A program made the translations under genes and the position numbers. Of a DNA stretch of 64,000 bases, positions 28,623 to 37,396 are shown piece by piece (within the stretch, counting starts at the first letter, position 1; each line of letters begins with the position of its first letter). The notes below the pieces were generated by a model. It did no database searches and was not told where the DNA came from. It worked only from the letters and a program-made list of their open reading frames with translations. This DNA is from Komagataeibacter xylinus (GTDB lineage Bacteria > Pseudomonadota > Alphaproteobacteria > Acetobacterales > Acetobacteraceae): positions 2,641,001-2,705,000 of the forward strand of contig NZ_CP041348.1 of NCBI RefSeq assembly GCF_009834365.1, read 5' to 3'.

Positions 28623-30944
28623 TCAGCTTCCCTGCAATCCGCGCAGCACATCCGCCGGGCGCACCGGCATGTGGCGCAGGCGCACGCCCACGGCATTGAA
28701 GATGGCATTGCCAATGGCAGGCCCCACCACCGTCGTGCCAGGTTCACCAAGGCCCATGGGCTTCTCGGTGCTGGGCAGGAACTCGATGTCCATCTCCGGC
28801 GTATCGGCAATACGCAGCGGGGTATAGGTGTTCAGGTTCCGGTCCACGGGCATGCCGTTCACGATTTCCGTGTTCTCGAACAATACCATGCTCAGGCCCC
28901 ACAGCGCCGCACCCTCGGTCTGGGCCCTGGCGCCATCGGGGTCGACCACGGTGCCCGCATCAACCACGATGGTCAGCTTCTGGCACGTGACCACGCCGGT
29001 GCTGCGGTCAACATGCACCTGCGCAACACAACCGATCCAGGTCGGCATGCCGCGTTCCTGTCCCGCCGTGGTGGCAAGGCCGAGTGCTGTGTCCTTGGGC
29101 AGGGTGGTCTTGCCCCAGTTCACCTTTTCCATCAGGCGGCGGACAACGGCAGCCTGACGCAGTGCGCCACCTACGGAATCCGGTGCTTCCCCCTTGTTGC
29201 GGCCCTGCGCGGTCAGCAGGTCAAGGCGGAACTGGGCGGGATCCTTCTTCTGGCGGTGCGCAACCTCATCGAGGAAGCATTCGATCCCCCAGCTGGTCCA
29301 GCCGGGGCTGACCGAACGCAGCCAGCCGGGGCGGAAGGTCTTTTCTGCCAGGTCATTGCGCAGCGCACGCACGCGGAAGGCGCCAACCTCGTACCAGTGA
29401 TCGCCACCAGCGATGGCAAACTGGTCATAAGGCTTGCCGTCCACGCCCTTTTCCATGAAGGCCTGCGCCATCACGCCCGTGGGCCAGCCGGCAGCGGCCT
29501 GATAGTCCATGCCGGTGATCTTGTCGCTACCATCAAACGCCATGCGCACGCGCTGGACGGAAGGCGAGCGGAAGGAATCGAACTGCATGTCGTCCGACCG
29601 CGTCAGGATCAGCTTGACCGGCTTGCCGCCCAGCGCCTTCGACGCAAGGGCGGCAGGGATCATGTAGTCACCGTTGAGGCGGCGGCCAAAGCCCCCGCCA
29701 AGCAGGTAGCTGCGCAGGATCACCTTGCTCTCGGGCACCTGCAGCGCCTTGGCCAGCGTGGGCAGGATCAGGCTCTGCCATTGGTTGCCGGCATGGATCT
29801 CGTACACGCCGTCCTTCTCGAAGGCTACGGCATTGGTCGGCTCAAGCTGGTAGTGCAGCACGGATGCGCAGGTATATTCCTGCTCCATGACCGTATGCGC
29901 ACCGCTGAAGGCTTGGTCCACGCCATCATCATTGAAGATGTAGACGCCACCATCCCTGTTCTTGATCAGCTCGCGACCACGGTCCTGAATGTCGGCTTCG
30001 GATGTGTGGATGGTCTCACCCGGCGTCCACTCAACCTTCAGCGCATCGGCCGCGCGGATGGCGGCGCTGTAGGTCTTGGCCAGCACCACGACCCAGCCCT
30101 GCACCACCTCGGACGGATCCTCGATGATCAGGTAGCGCTCGTAGCCCTTGATCTTCTTGGCGTCCGTATCATCAACGGAACGCACCTTCGAACCATAGCG
30201 GGTGGGCGGCATCTTGGGGCGGCCATAGACCATGCCCTCCACCTTGACGTCGATGCCGTAGATGGCGGTGCCGTTGGTCTTGGCCGGAATGTCCAGCGCC
30301 TTGATCTCGGCATTGCCGATCAGGCGGCGTTCGCTCGCGGGCTTGAGCGGCAGCTTGGCCATTTCCTCAGGCGTGAAGGAATGCGACGGATGGCCCTTGG
30401 CCACGATATCGCCAAAGCTGATCTGCCTGGTGCCAGCCGACACGATGCCATTGGCGACCGTGCATTTGTCAGGCGTGGTGCCGAGCAGGCGGGCGGCTTC
30501 CTCGACCAGTGCGGTGCGGGTGGCTGCACCGGCCTGGCGGAATACATCCCACGTCATCCACACCGACCAGCTGCCGCCGGTCACCATCAGGCCCCATTTG
30601 GGGTCGGTGTCGACGTAGTTGATGCGGACCTTGCTCCAGTCGGCTTCCATCTCGTCCGCGATGATGCGGGCAAGCGCTGTGCCGATATGCTGGCCCATTT
30701 CCGCGCGGATGATGTTGACCGTGATCTCGCCATCAGGCGCAATCGAGCACCAGATGGTCGGCTCGAACGCGCCATCGCCGGGCAGGGCCTTGTCGAGCGG
30801 GAAAATCTGGTTGGCCGAGGCCGGACGCGCGAAGCCGAACATGACCCCGGCGCCAAGCGAGGTGACAAGAAAGCCACGACGCGACAGGGTGGTCTGTTCG
30901 CGGCGTCCGTCCTTGCCCAGGCGGAAGCGGTTTAATCTACCCAT
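28623..30944 (-). CDS. aldH: Membrane-bound aldehyde dehydrogenase, large molybdopterin subunit
   Basis: 773 aa from ATG at 30944 (MGRLNRFRLG); GGAG lies 9 bases upstream, and the start overlaps the aldF stop by 8 bases. A twin-arginine signal (LSRRGFLVTSLGAG) sends it to the periplasm. Xanthine oxidase/isoquinoline oxidoreductase family: RAEMGQHIGTALARIIADEME, LLGGGFGRRLNGD, and the catalytic glutamate region GLGEPGTTVVGPAIGNAI. It matches, as I recall it, the acetaldehyde-to-acetate enzyme of Komagataeibacter. It works with the 2Fe-2S subunit and the tri-haem cytochrome encoded upstream and passes electrons to ubiquinone. Confidence 0.95.
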   Translation of the reverse strand: MGRLNRFRLGKDGRREQTTLSRRGFLVTSLGAGVMFGFARPASANQIFPLDKALPGDGAFEPTIWCSIAPDGEITVNIIRAEMGQHIGTALARIIADEMEADWSKVRINYVDTDPKWGLMVTGGSWSVWMTWDVFRQAGAATRTALVEEAARLLGTTPDKCTVANGIVSAGTRQISFGDIVAKGHPSHSFTPEEMAKLPLKPASERRLIGNAEIKALDIPAKTNGTAIYGIDVKVEGMVYGRPKMPPTRYGSKVRSVDDTDAKKIKGYERYLIIEDPSEVVQGWVVVLAKTYSAAIRAADALKVEWTPGETIHTSEADIQDRGRELIKNRDGGVYIFNDDGVDQAFSGAHTVMEQEYTCASVLHYQLEPTNAVAFEKDGVYEIHAGNQWQSLILPTLAKALQVPESKVILRSYLLGGGFGRRLNGDYMIPAALASKALGGKPVKLILTRSDDMQFDSFRSPSVQRVRMAFDGSDKITGMDYQAAAGWPTGVMAQAFMEKGVDGKPYDQFAIAGGDHWYEVGAFRVRALRNDLAEKTFRPGWLRSVSPGWTSWGIECFLDEVAHRQKKDPAQFRLDLLTAQGRNKGEAPDSVGGALRQAAVVRRLMEKVNWGKTTLPKDTALGLATTAGQERGMPTWIGCVAQVHVDRSTGVVTCQKLTIVVDAGTVVDPDGARAQTEGAALWGLSMVLFENTEIVNGMPVDRNLNTYTPLRIADTPEMDIEFLPSTEKPMGLGEPGTTVVGPAIGNAIFNAVGVRLRHMPVRPADVLRGLQGS

Positions 30945-31410
30945 TTGATGCATCTCCGCGTGCGTTGGCCGCGGCCTTCTTGATGGCCTCACGAATGCGA
31001 ATATAGGTCATGCACCGGCACAGGCTGCCAGCCATGACGGCATCGATTTCCTCATCCGTGGGAGAGGGGTAATCCTTCAGCAGGCTCACGGCCTGCATGA
31101 TCTGCCCGGACTGGCAGTAGCCGCATTGCGGCACCTGGATCTCGCGCCAGGCCTGCTGCACGGGGTGGTTACCCTCGGGGTCGATGCCTTCGATCGTGGT
31201 GATGTCGGCACCTTCTGCCGCGCTGACTGGCGTCACGCACGAGCGGGTGGCCCGGCCACCGATATGGATGGTGCACGCACCACACATGCCGATGCCACAA
31301 CCGAATTTTGTTCCGGTCAGGCCAACTTCGTCACGGATGACCCACAGCAGGGGGGTATCATCCGGCACGTCAACGGTTACGTCTCGTCCATTGAGGCGAA
31401 AGGTCGTCAT
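30937..31410 (-). CDS. aldF: Aldehyde dehydrogenase [2Fe-2S] subunit
   Basis: 157 aa. Two 2Fe-2S clusters: plant-type ligands in FGCGIGMCGACTIHI plus TRSC, and the second in CGYCQSGQIMQA and GSLCRCMTYIRIREAI. Standard small subunit of xanthine-oxidase-like enzymes. No signal peptide, so it probably travels folded with the Tat-tagged large subunit. Starts 21 bases after aldG. Confidence 0.95.
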   Translation of the reverse strand: MTTFRLNGRDVTVDVPDDTPLLWVIRDEVGLTGTKFGCGIGMCGACTIHIGGRATRSCVTPVSAAEGADITTIEGIDPEGNHPVQQAWREIQVPQCGYCQSGQIMQAVSLLKDYPSPTDEEIDAVMAGSLCRCMTYIRIREAIKKAAANARGDASNG

Positions 31411-31431
31411 GTTCTAGCTCCGTCTTTCAGC

Positions 31432-32760
31432 TCAATGGGACGACGCGACAGGCGGCGTGGGCAGGGTCTTGCGCACGTCGGCGGCCTTCTTTTCCAGATC
31501 GGTCCACGGTGGCAGGGTCGTGCGCGTGGCGCGCAGGTAGGTTGCCAGGCGGGCCAGGTCCGCATCCGAGAAGGAATGGTAGAAACTGGGCATGGACACC
31601 GTGGAAATGCCTTCCGTCGTGCCAATTCCGCGCAGGATCACCTGGAACAGGTTGGTTGGCTCATCGAGCCACAGCGCATTGTTCAGCGCGAGGTCGGGGC
31701 GACCTTCAACCGGCTGCGGCCCGGCATTGGCGTGGCACGCGGCACAGGCGCCGGCATAGAGCTTGGCGTTCGGGTTGACCTGCGGGCCGACCAGATCCTT
31801 CATCGAGGCCTTCATGGCCCATGCAAGGGCCTTGGGGTCCTGGCTGACGCGGGTTGCGGAATGATCGATCTCGGCCAGGTAATGCGCGATGGCATGCACG
31901 TCCGATTCCGGCATCTCGCTCAGGCCGCCATGCACCACCGGCGACATCGGGCCCGCAGCACTGCCGTGCAGCGGCGCGGAACCAAAGCGCAGGTATTTGA
32001 AAAACTCGTCCTCGGTCCACACGACCGGGGTCGGATTGTTCTCATTGAGCGGGGGGGCGATCCAGTTATCGACCGGCGCGCCGTCATAGGGCGCGCTGGC
32101 CTTCTCGGCCCCCATCAGGTTACGCGGCGTGTGGCATGCCGAGCAGTGGCTCAGGCCTTCGGCCAGGTACGCGCCACGGTTCCACTCGGCATCCTGGTTT
32201 GGATTGTTCTTGAGCGGCCCTTCATGCAGGAACAGAAGTTTCCAGCCCGCCTGCTCGAGGCGGATGTTGAAGGGGAAGCCCACCGTATTGTCACGCTTGA
32301 CCGAATGCACCGGCGCACGCGTCATGAGGAAGGCGTAGACCGCATCGATGTCCTCATCCGTCATGTGCGTGAAGTGATCGAACGGGAAGGCGGGGAAGAG
32401 CTGCGTGCCGTCACGCGAGATGCCCTTGCGCATGGCGCGCTTGAAGGCGGCCTCCGACCAGTGGCCGATACCCGTTTCGGGGTCGGGCGTGATGTTGGAG
32501 GAGAAGATGGCGCCAAAGGGCGTATCCATCTTGTAGTCACCTGCAAGCTCGACGCCGCGCACGCCATCGGTGCGGGTATGGCACTCCGCGCAGTAGCCGC
32601 CGGCGGCCAGCACGCGCCCGCGCTCGATCTGGGCTGCGGTGAAGGTGGAGGGAGGAGGCGGTGCAACCGGCGCAATGGCCGGATACCATGCATAGGCCAG
32701 GAACCCGACGCCACCGGCGACACCGATCCCCACAATCGCTGCTGCAATACGTTTAATCAC
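31432..32760 (-). CDS. aldG: Aldehyde dehydrogenase tri-haem cytochrome c subunit
   Basis: 442 aa. N-terminal signal/anchor helix (IAAAIVGIGVAGGVGFLAYA), then three CXXCH haem sites: CAECH near residue 57, CSACH near 205 and CAACH near 345. Same architecture as the alcohol dehydrogenase subunit II cytochrome of acetic acid bacteria. It carries electrons from AldH/AldF to ubiquinone at the periplasmic face. First gene of aldG-aldF-aldH. Confidence 0.94.
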   Translation of the reverse strand: MIKRIAAAIVGIGVAGGVGFLAYAWYPAIAPVAPPPPSTFTAAQIERGRVLAAGGYCAECHTRTDGVRGVELAGDYKMDTPFGAIFSSNITPDPETGIGHWSEAAFKRAMRKGISRDGTQLFPAFPFDHFTHMTDEDIDAVYAFLMTRAPVHSVKRDNTVGFPFNIRLEQAGWKLLFLHEGPLKNNPNQDAEWNRGAYLAEGLSHCSACHTPRNLMGAEKASAPYDGAPVDNWIAPPLNENNPTPVVWTEDEFFKYLRFGSAPLHGSAAGPMSPVVHGGLSEMPESDVHAIAHYLAEIDHSATRVSQDPKALAWAMKASMKDLVGPQVNPNAKLYAGACAACHANAGPQPVEGRPDLALNNALWLDEPTNLFQVILRGIGTTEGISTVSMPSFYHSFSDADLARLATYLRATRTTLPPWTDLEKKAADVRKTLPTPPVASSH

Positions 32761-33061
32761 GATGTTCTCGCGGTTGTGAAAGTCATCATATCACCCCGTA
32801 TCATCCGCCCGGTTCCAGTGCCGTCATGGCGCGAAACACAGGAGGCGGCGCAACATTGCGCCCCCTCCGAAGCACCGGAACTGCCGGATGTGCGGGAACA
32901 TCGGCGCCACGGCGGAAACTTTAGTATTACCGTTTCCTAATCAAGCCGTTCGGGCGCACGTAAGATCAAAGCGGTGATAAGACTTATTTGATTTTCTTCT
33001 TAATGCATAAAATCCCTGCAAAACCGTGGATAATGGTTTGCAAGGTGGCCTGTATGAGCAG

Positions 33062-33087
33062 TATCTATATACCAATGAATATAGATA
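33062..33087. promoter_or_regulatory. AT-rich perfect palindrome, candidate operator of the ald operon
   Basis: TATCTATAT-accaatga-ATATAGATA has perfect 9-bp arms and an 8-base centre. It lies just downstream (minus strand) of a TTGACA -35-like hexamer at 33103-33098, where a -10 and start site would be expected. No convincing -10 at 17-bp spacing was found. Confidence 0.5.
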
Positions 33088-33104
33088 TGAAGGGCAATGT
33101 CAAG

Positions 33105-33131
33105 CCGGGGAAGGAAAAAATCCTTCCCCGG
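33105..33131 (-). terminator. Hairpin after gcd
   Basis: CCGGGGAAGGA-aaaaa-TCCTTCCCCGG is a perfect 11-bp stem, 9 bases after the gcd stop. No T-run follows; the T's are in the loop on the minus strand. Confidence 0.65.
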
Positions 33132-33140
33132 CGCGGGGTC

Positions 33141-35531
33141 TCAGTTCCCGTCGGGCAGGCTGTAGGCGACGATGTAGTCACCCAGCTTGGTGCCGAATGA
33201 TCCGTGGCCGCCATCGGCAGTGACGATGTACTGCCTGCCATCGACCGCATAGGTCATGGGCGTGGACTGGCCACCGGCGGGCAGGCGGTCCTGCCATAGC
33301 ACCTGGCCGTTCGTCACGTCATAGGCGCGGATGTAGTAATCGAGCGTCGAGGTCAGGAAGGCCACGCCACCAGCCGTGGTGAGCGGGCCGCCAAGGCTGG
33401 GCACGCCCATCTTGATGGGCAGGGGCAGCGGCGCGCTGTCACGGATCGTGCCGTTGCGGTGCTTCCACACGATCTTGTTGGTGCGCAGGTCGATGCCCGA
33501 CATGTAGCCCCAGGCGGGCTGCTTGCACGGCAGGCCGAACGGCGAGAGGAACGGATGCAGGTCCACGCCATAAGGCACGCCAAACTGCGGCTGCACACCA
33601 CTCTCCGAGCCCGAGGGTAGGGACTTGTCAGGTGTTGCCGGGTTGTTCGGCCCGCGCGGGATCAGCTTGGACACGAACGGAATGGCGATGGGGTTGGCAA
33701 TCGCGATCTGGCGCACGGGGTCAACCGCAAGGCCGCCCCATTCGAACATGCCGAGATTGCCGGGGAAGACCAGCGTGCCCTGCAGCGAAGGCGGCGTGAA
33801 CGTGCCATCATAGCGCAGGCGGTGGAACATGATGCGGCAGACCAGCTGGTCATACATCGTGCCGCCCCACATGTCGGCATCGGTCAGGAGCTTGCTGGGG
33901 CGGAAGGTCAGCTGCGAGAAGGGCTGCGTGGGCGAAAGATGATCGCCCGGCGCGGCCCCCTGCGGCACGGGGCGCTCGGGCGCAGGCACCACGAGCTGGC
34001 CGTTGCGCCGGTCGAGCACGAAGATGTTGCCGGTCTTGGCAGGGGCATACAGGGTGGGGATGACCTCGCCCTGTTCGTTGCGGATATCAACCAGGCTGGG
34101 CTGGGCCGGGATGTCCATGTCCCACAGGTCGTGGTGGACGGTCTGGTAGGACCAGACCAGCTTGCCGGTAGAGGCGTTCAGCGCCACAATGGAGCTTGCA
34201 TAGCGCTCGGCATCCGCACCGCGGTTGCCGCCCCAGATATCGGGTGTCTGCACGCCCATGGGGATGTAGATCAGGTCGAGCTTGGCGTCATAGGATGCCG
34301 TGATCCACGAATTGGGGGAATTGGGCACGAAGCTGTGGTGCTCGGACGGCATCTCGTTCGGGTCGGGATTGCCAGGGTCGAACGCCCATTTCAGCGCGCC
34401 GGTATGCACGTCGAACCCGCGCGTGACGCCTGAAGGCTCATGCGTGGAATAGTTGTCGGTCACGGCGCCGGACACGATCACGGTGGTATCGGTCACGACC
34501 GGGGGGGAGGTGGGTTCATAAAAGCCCAGCGTCTTGACCGGCATGCCGTCCTGCAGGTTCACCACACCATTATTGCCAAAACTGGCACACCGCGCGCCGG
34601 TTGCGGCATCGAGCGCGAAAAGCTGGCCATCATTGGTGGGCAGGAAGATGCGGCGCGCGCACTCGACCGGCGCGGCAGTGCCATCCGCCGCCTGCGCGTC
34701 ATCGGCTTTGTTCTCATGATAGGACACGCCACGGCAGGTCAGGTGCTGGAAGGTGGGGTTGTAGGCCAGCTTTGGGTCAAACTTCCACCGCTGCTGGCCA
34801 GTCTTTGCATCGAGCGCGAACAGGATCTGGTGGGGGGTGCACAGGTAGAGCGTATCACGGATCTTGATGGGCGTGACCTCATCGGTGATTTCACCGGGGT
34901 CGTTGGGGCCGCGCAGGTCGCCGGTGCGGAATGTCCAGGCCACCTTCAGCTTGCTGACATTGCTGGCGTTGATCTGCTTGAGCGGGGAGAACCGGTCACC
35001 AAACTGGGTGCGGCCATAGGCCTGCCAGTCTTCATCGGGCATCTGATGGGCATCGCCCGGCTCGGGGGCATTCTGCGCCACGGGGGGCAGGCTGCCCGCG
35101 ATATCCTGCGGGTCCTGCGTCAGGGCTGCGCCCACCACCACCACGGCGGCGCCAATCGCGCCGAACAGCGGCAGGCGGGTGGCAGGACCTGCAGGCTGCA
35201 GGTGGCGTGTTACCCACGGCAGGGCGAGCACGATGCCGATGGGCACCAGAATATCGCCACGCGGGGCCAGCGCCCAGAAATCAAATCCGGCTTCCTGCAC
35301 GGCCCACACCATCGTGCCGAGCAGGAGCACGGCATAGACCGTGAGCGCCATGGCCTGCCGCCGAAACAGCAGCACGGCCGTGACCAGCAGCAGGGCACCG
35401 GCAACGACATAATAAAAGGAGCCGCCGATGAGACACAGCCATAGCCCCCCTCCCAGCAGGTAGAGACCTGTCAGGGCGCAGACGGCAATGGCCGCAGCGA
35501 GAAGGGGAGCCGAGCGTATGAGGCTATTCAT
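33141..35531 (-). CDS. gcd: Membrane-bound PQQ-dependent glucose dehydrogenase
   Basis: 796 aa. About five N-terminal membrane helices (residues 8-140) are followed by an eight-bladed PQQ propeller facing the periplasm: DWQAYGRTQFGDRFSPLKQIN, KTGQQRWKFDPKL, LVWSYQTVHHDLWDMDIPAQPSL (catalytic Asp region) and the closing VTADGGHGSFGTKLGDYIVAY. Oxidises glucose to gluconolactone and reduces ubiquinone. The lactonase encoded at 7.3 kb could act next on the product (inference). Normal length. Confidence 0.96.
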   Translation of the reverse strand: MNSLIRSAPLLAAAIAVCALTGLYLLGGGLWLCLIGGSFYYVVAGALLLVTAVLLFRRQAMALTVYAVLLLGTMVWAVQEAGFDFWALAPRGDILVPIGIVLALPWVTRHLQPAGPATRLPLFGAIGAAVVVVGAALTQDPQDIAGSLPPVAQNAPEPGDAHQMPDEDWQAYGRTQFGDRFSPLKQINASNVSKLKVAWTFRTGDLRGPNDPGEITDEVTPIKIRDTLYLCTPHQILFALDAKTGQQRWKFDPKLAYNPTFQHLTCRGVSYHENKADDAQAADGTAAPVECARRIFLPTNDGQLFALDAATGARCASFGNNGVVNLQDGMPVKTLGFYEPTSPPVVTDTTVIVSGAVTDNYSTHEPSGVTRGFDVHTGALKWAFDPGNPDPNEMPSEHHSFVPNSPNSWITASYDAKLDLIYIPMGVQTPDIWGGNRGADAERYASSIVALNASTGKLVWSYQTVHHDLWDMDIPAQPSLVDIRNEQGEVIPTLYAPAKTGNIFVLDRRNGQLVVPAPERPVPQGAAPGDHLSPTQPFSQLTFRPSKLLTDADMWGGTMYDQLVCRIMFHRLRYDGTFTPPSLQGTLVFPGNLGMFEWGGLAVDPVRQIAIANPIAIPFVSKLIPRGPNNPATPDKSLPSGSESGVQPQFGVPYGVDLHPFLSPFGLPCKQPAWGYMSGIDLRTNKIVWKHRNGTIRDSAPLPLPIKMGVPSLGGPLTTAGGVAFLTSTLDYYIRAYDVTNGQVLWQDRLPAGGQSTPMTYAVDGRQYIVTADGGHGSFGTKLGDYIVAYSLPDGN

Positions 35532-35667
35532 AAGTTTTCCTGATTACCGTGATACAGTCCGAACATTTTCAATGAGAAAACGTAGGAGACGTCATCAGGT
35601 CAAGCCCAACTTTATGAATAAAACGTGTGTCATAATATTTCGAGGGGTTAAATCTCCCCCTGAGTGT

Positions 35668-37155
35668 CTATTCCCCGGTGGATACAACCTCCGCCAGCGT
35701 GGCACGGGTTCCCCGGTCACGAACGGACTGGCGCAACGCCAGGTAGCGCTGCACGAAAACCGCACTTTCCCGCAGGTCCCAGCCTGCAAAAGCGGTCATG
35801 TCCAGCGCATCTTCAAGCTGGGCCGAGGCCGCCTTGAGCCTGTCTTCATCGGTCAGGTGAGGCTCGATCACATCATAGACCGTGCCTTTATCGTCACGCC
35901 CGCGTAAATATTCCGCATAGCACGCGACCACGAAGGCGATGTGCTCCACCGGGCGACGATGGGCGATTACGCCCATGGCGGTGCTCTTGATGAACATGGA
36001 CAGCTTGGAGGTGCTATCAAAGGCAATGCGCAGCAACTGATCGCTGATCGCCTTGTTGCGGAAACGATGCAGCAGCCGCCTGCCATAATCCCTCAGCGCC
36101 ATGCCCGGGGGTGCATGCAGCAGGGGTTCGGCATCAAAGGCCAGATACTGCTCGACGAGTGCCACCTCGTTGAGGTCAAGCATGATCTCGCTGACAAAGC
36201 GGTAGCCCGACAGCACGCCCGAAAGCCCGAGCAGCGAGTGGGAGGCGTTGAGCATGTGCAGCTTCACGGCCTCATAGGGCTCGACATTATCTGTAAACTG
36301 CACGCCTACGGCGTCGAGTTCCGGGCGGCCTGCGCAGAATTTGTCCTCGACGACCCACTGGATAAAATCCTCGCAGAAAACGGGGATACGGTCATCAAGC
36401 CCGCTTTCGGCATCGAGGCGCTTTACATCCTCAGGGTGCACGGCAGGGGTGATGCGGTCCACCATGGTGCAGGGGAAGGTGACATTCTCCTCCATCCATT
36501 GCGCCAGCCCCGCGTCACGTGCCCGCGCCCAGCCGAGGAAGGCCGCGCGCGCCACATGGCCGTTCTGGGGCAGGTTGTCACACGACAGGATGGTGAACGG
36601 ACCAGCACCGCTCTCGCGCCGCTGGCGGAGCGCCTCGGTCAGCAGGCCAAACACCGTGTGCGGTACGTCGCGCTTCAGGTCTTCGGCTATGACGGGGTGA
36701 TCGAGGGGAAAGATGCCGTTTTCATCAACGTAATAGCCGCCCTCGGTCACGGTCAGGCTGACAATGCGGATGGCGGGATCGGCCAGGCGGGCGATGGTGG
36801 CGGCCCGGTCGGCGGGGGCGTACATATACTCCGTAATGGAGCCGATCACGCGCACCACGTTCGGTGCATCGGGCGCGCATTCGGTCAGGGAATACAGGCC
36901 GTCCTGCAAGGCCATGTCCTGCGCCTTGAGGGCCTCGTGCGGGTTTTCCATCAGGCCAACGCCCAGCAGGCCCCAGCCCTGCTGGCCCGCGCGCGCCAGA
37001 ACGCGGTCGATATAGACCGCCTGATGGGCGCGATGAAAATTGCCAACGCTGATATGCGCGATGCCGGGCGTTACCTTGCTGCGGTCATAGGCAGGCACCA
37101 CGATCTCGGGCGGCAGGTGGGGCAGGGATGTCTTGTTAAGTGGGGTCATGACCAT
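35668..37155 (-). CDS. Mannitol 2-dehydrogenase / polyol dehydrogenase family
   Basis: 495 aa from ATG at 37155 (ATG 37149 is an alternative; GTGGAA precedes). Long-chain NAD-dependent polyol dehydrogenase: N-terminal nucleotide-binding segment HISVGNFHRAHQAVY, and the catalytic K-x4-N-x2-H pattern in KLHMLNASHSLLG. Oxidises mannitol to fructose or a related polyol; arabinitol dehydrogenase or fructuronate reductase activities are possible, as the family members look alike. Cytosolic. It follows the gcd/ald block but has its own 241-base upstream region shared with dnaB. Confidence 0.88.
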   Translation of the reverse strand: MVMTPLNKTSLPHLPPEIVVPAYDRSKVTPGIAHISVGNFHRAHQAVYIDRVLARAGQQGWGLLGVGLMENPHEALKAQDMALQDGLYSLTECAPDAPNVVRVIGSITEYMYAPADRAATIARLADPAIRIVSLTVTEGGYYVDENGIFPLDHPVIAEDLKRDVPHTVFGLLTEALRQRRESGAGPFTILSCDNLPQNGHVARAAFLGWARARDAGLAQWMEENVTFPCTMVDRITPAVHPEDVKRLDAESGLDDRIPVFCEDFIQWVVEDKFCAGRPELDAVGVQFTDNVEPYEAVKLHMLNASHSLLGLSGVLSGYRFVSEIMLDLNEVALVEQYLAFDAEPLLHAPPGMALRDYGRRLLHRFRNKAISDQLLRIAFDSTSKLSMFIKSTAMGVIAHRRPVEHIAFVVACYAEYLRGRDDKGTVYDVIEPHLTDEDRLKAASAQLEDALDMTAFAGWDLRESAVFVQRYLALRQSVRDRGTRATLAEVVSTGE

Positions 37156-37396
37156 ATTTCCACGGAAAGGATTTTTCGACGCCTAATCAGAAAAGACCCA
37201 TGCGGCAACCCGCCCTCACGGGAGCCGGGCGTCTGTCCGCCTGCAGCGCAGGGGCAAAAATCGCACTACCCCGCGCGTTGGCCCCGGGCCGGGTGGAAAA
37301 CATGTTTTTTATTATGCCACGCAGGAGGGGGGTGCAGGCGCGGCCATGCATAATCATCTCTTCCGGCGCGACCGCCTGATCGGATAGAAGGAAGGG

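Larger units (their letters stand above)
32761..33140 (-). promoter_or_regulatory. 380-base intergenic region upstream of aldGFH
   Basis: No gene seen. It is more AT-rich than its surroundings and holds, from the gcd side, an 11-bp-stem hairpin (33105-33131), a TTGACA on the minus strand (33103-33098) and a perfect 9-bp-arm palindrome (33062-33087). The rest up to aldG has no structure I can support. This would be a leader of about 300 bases if transcription starts near the palindrome. Confidence 0.5.

Noticed and set aside
28587..30935. Long open frame (782 codons) on the plus strand opposite aldH
   Set aside because: It is a shadow of the high-GC, strongly biased aldH codons. The protein is His/Gly/Ala-rich without any family motif, while the minus strand encodes a complete AldH with Tat signal and catalytic motif.
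33062..33087. BioR-type biotin operator
   Set aside because: Only the TATCTATA-like half-site is similar; the palindrome is longer, has an 8-base centre and lies by ald genes rather than bio genes. No such site was found between bioA and bioF.
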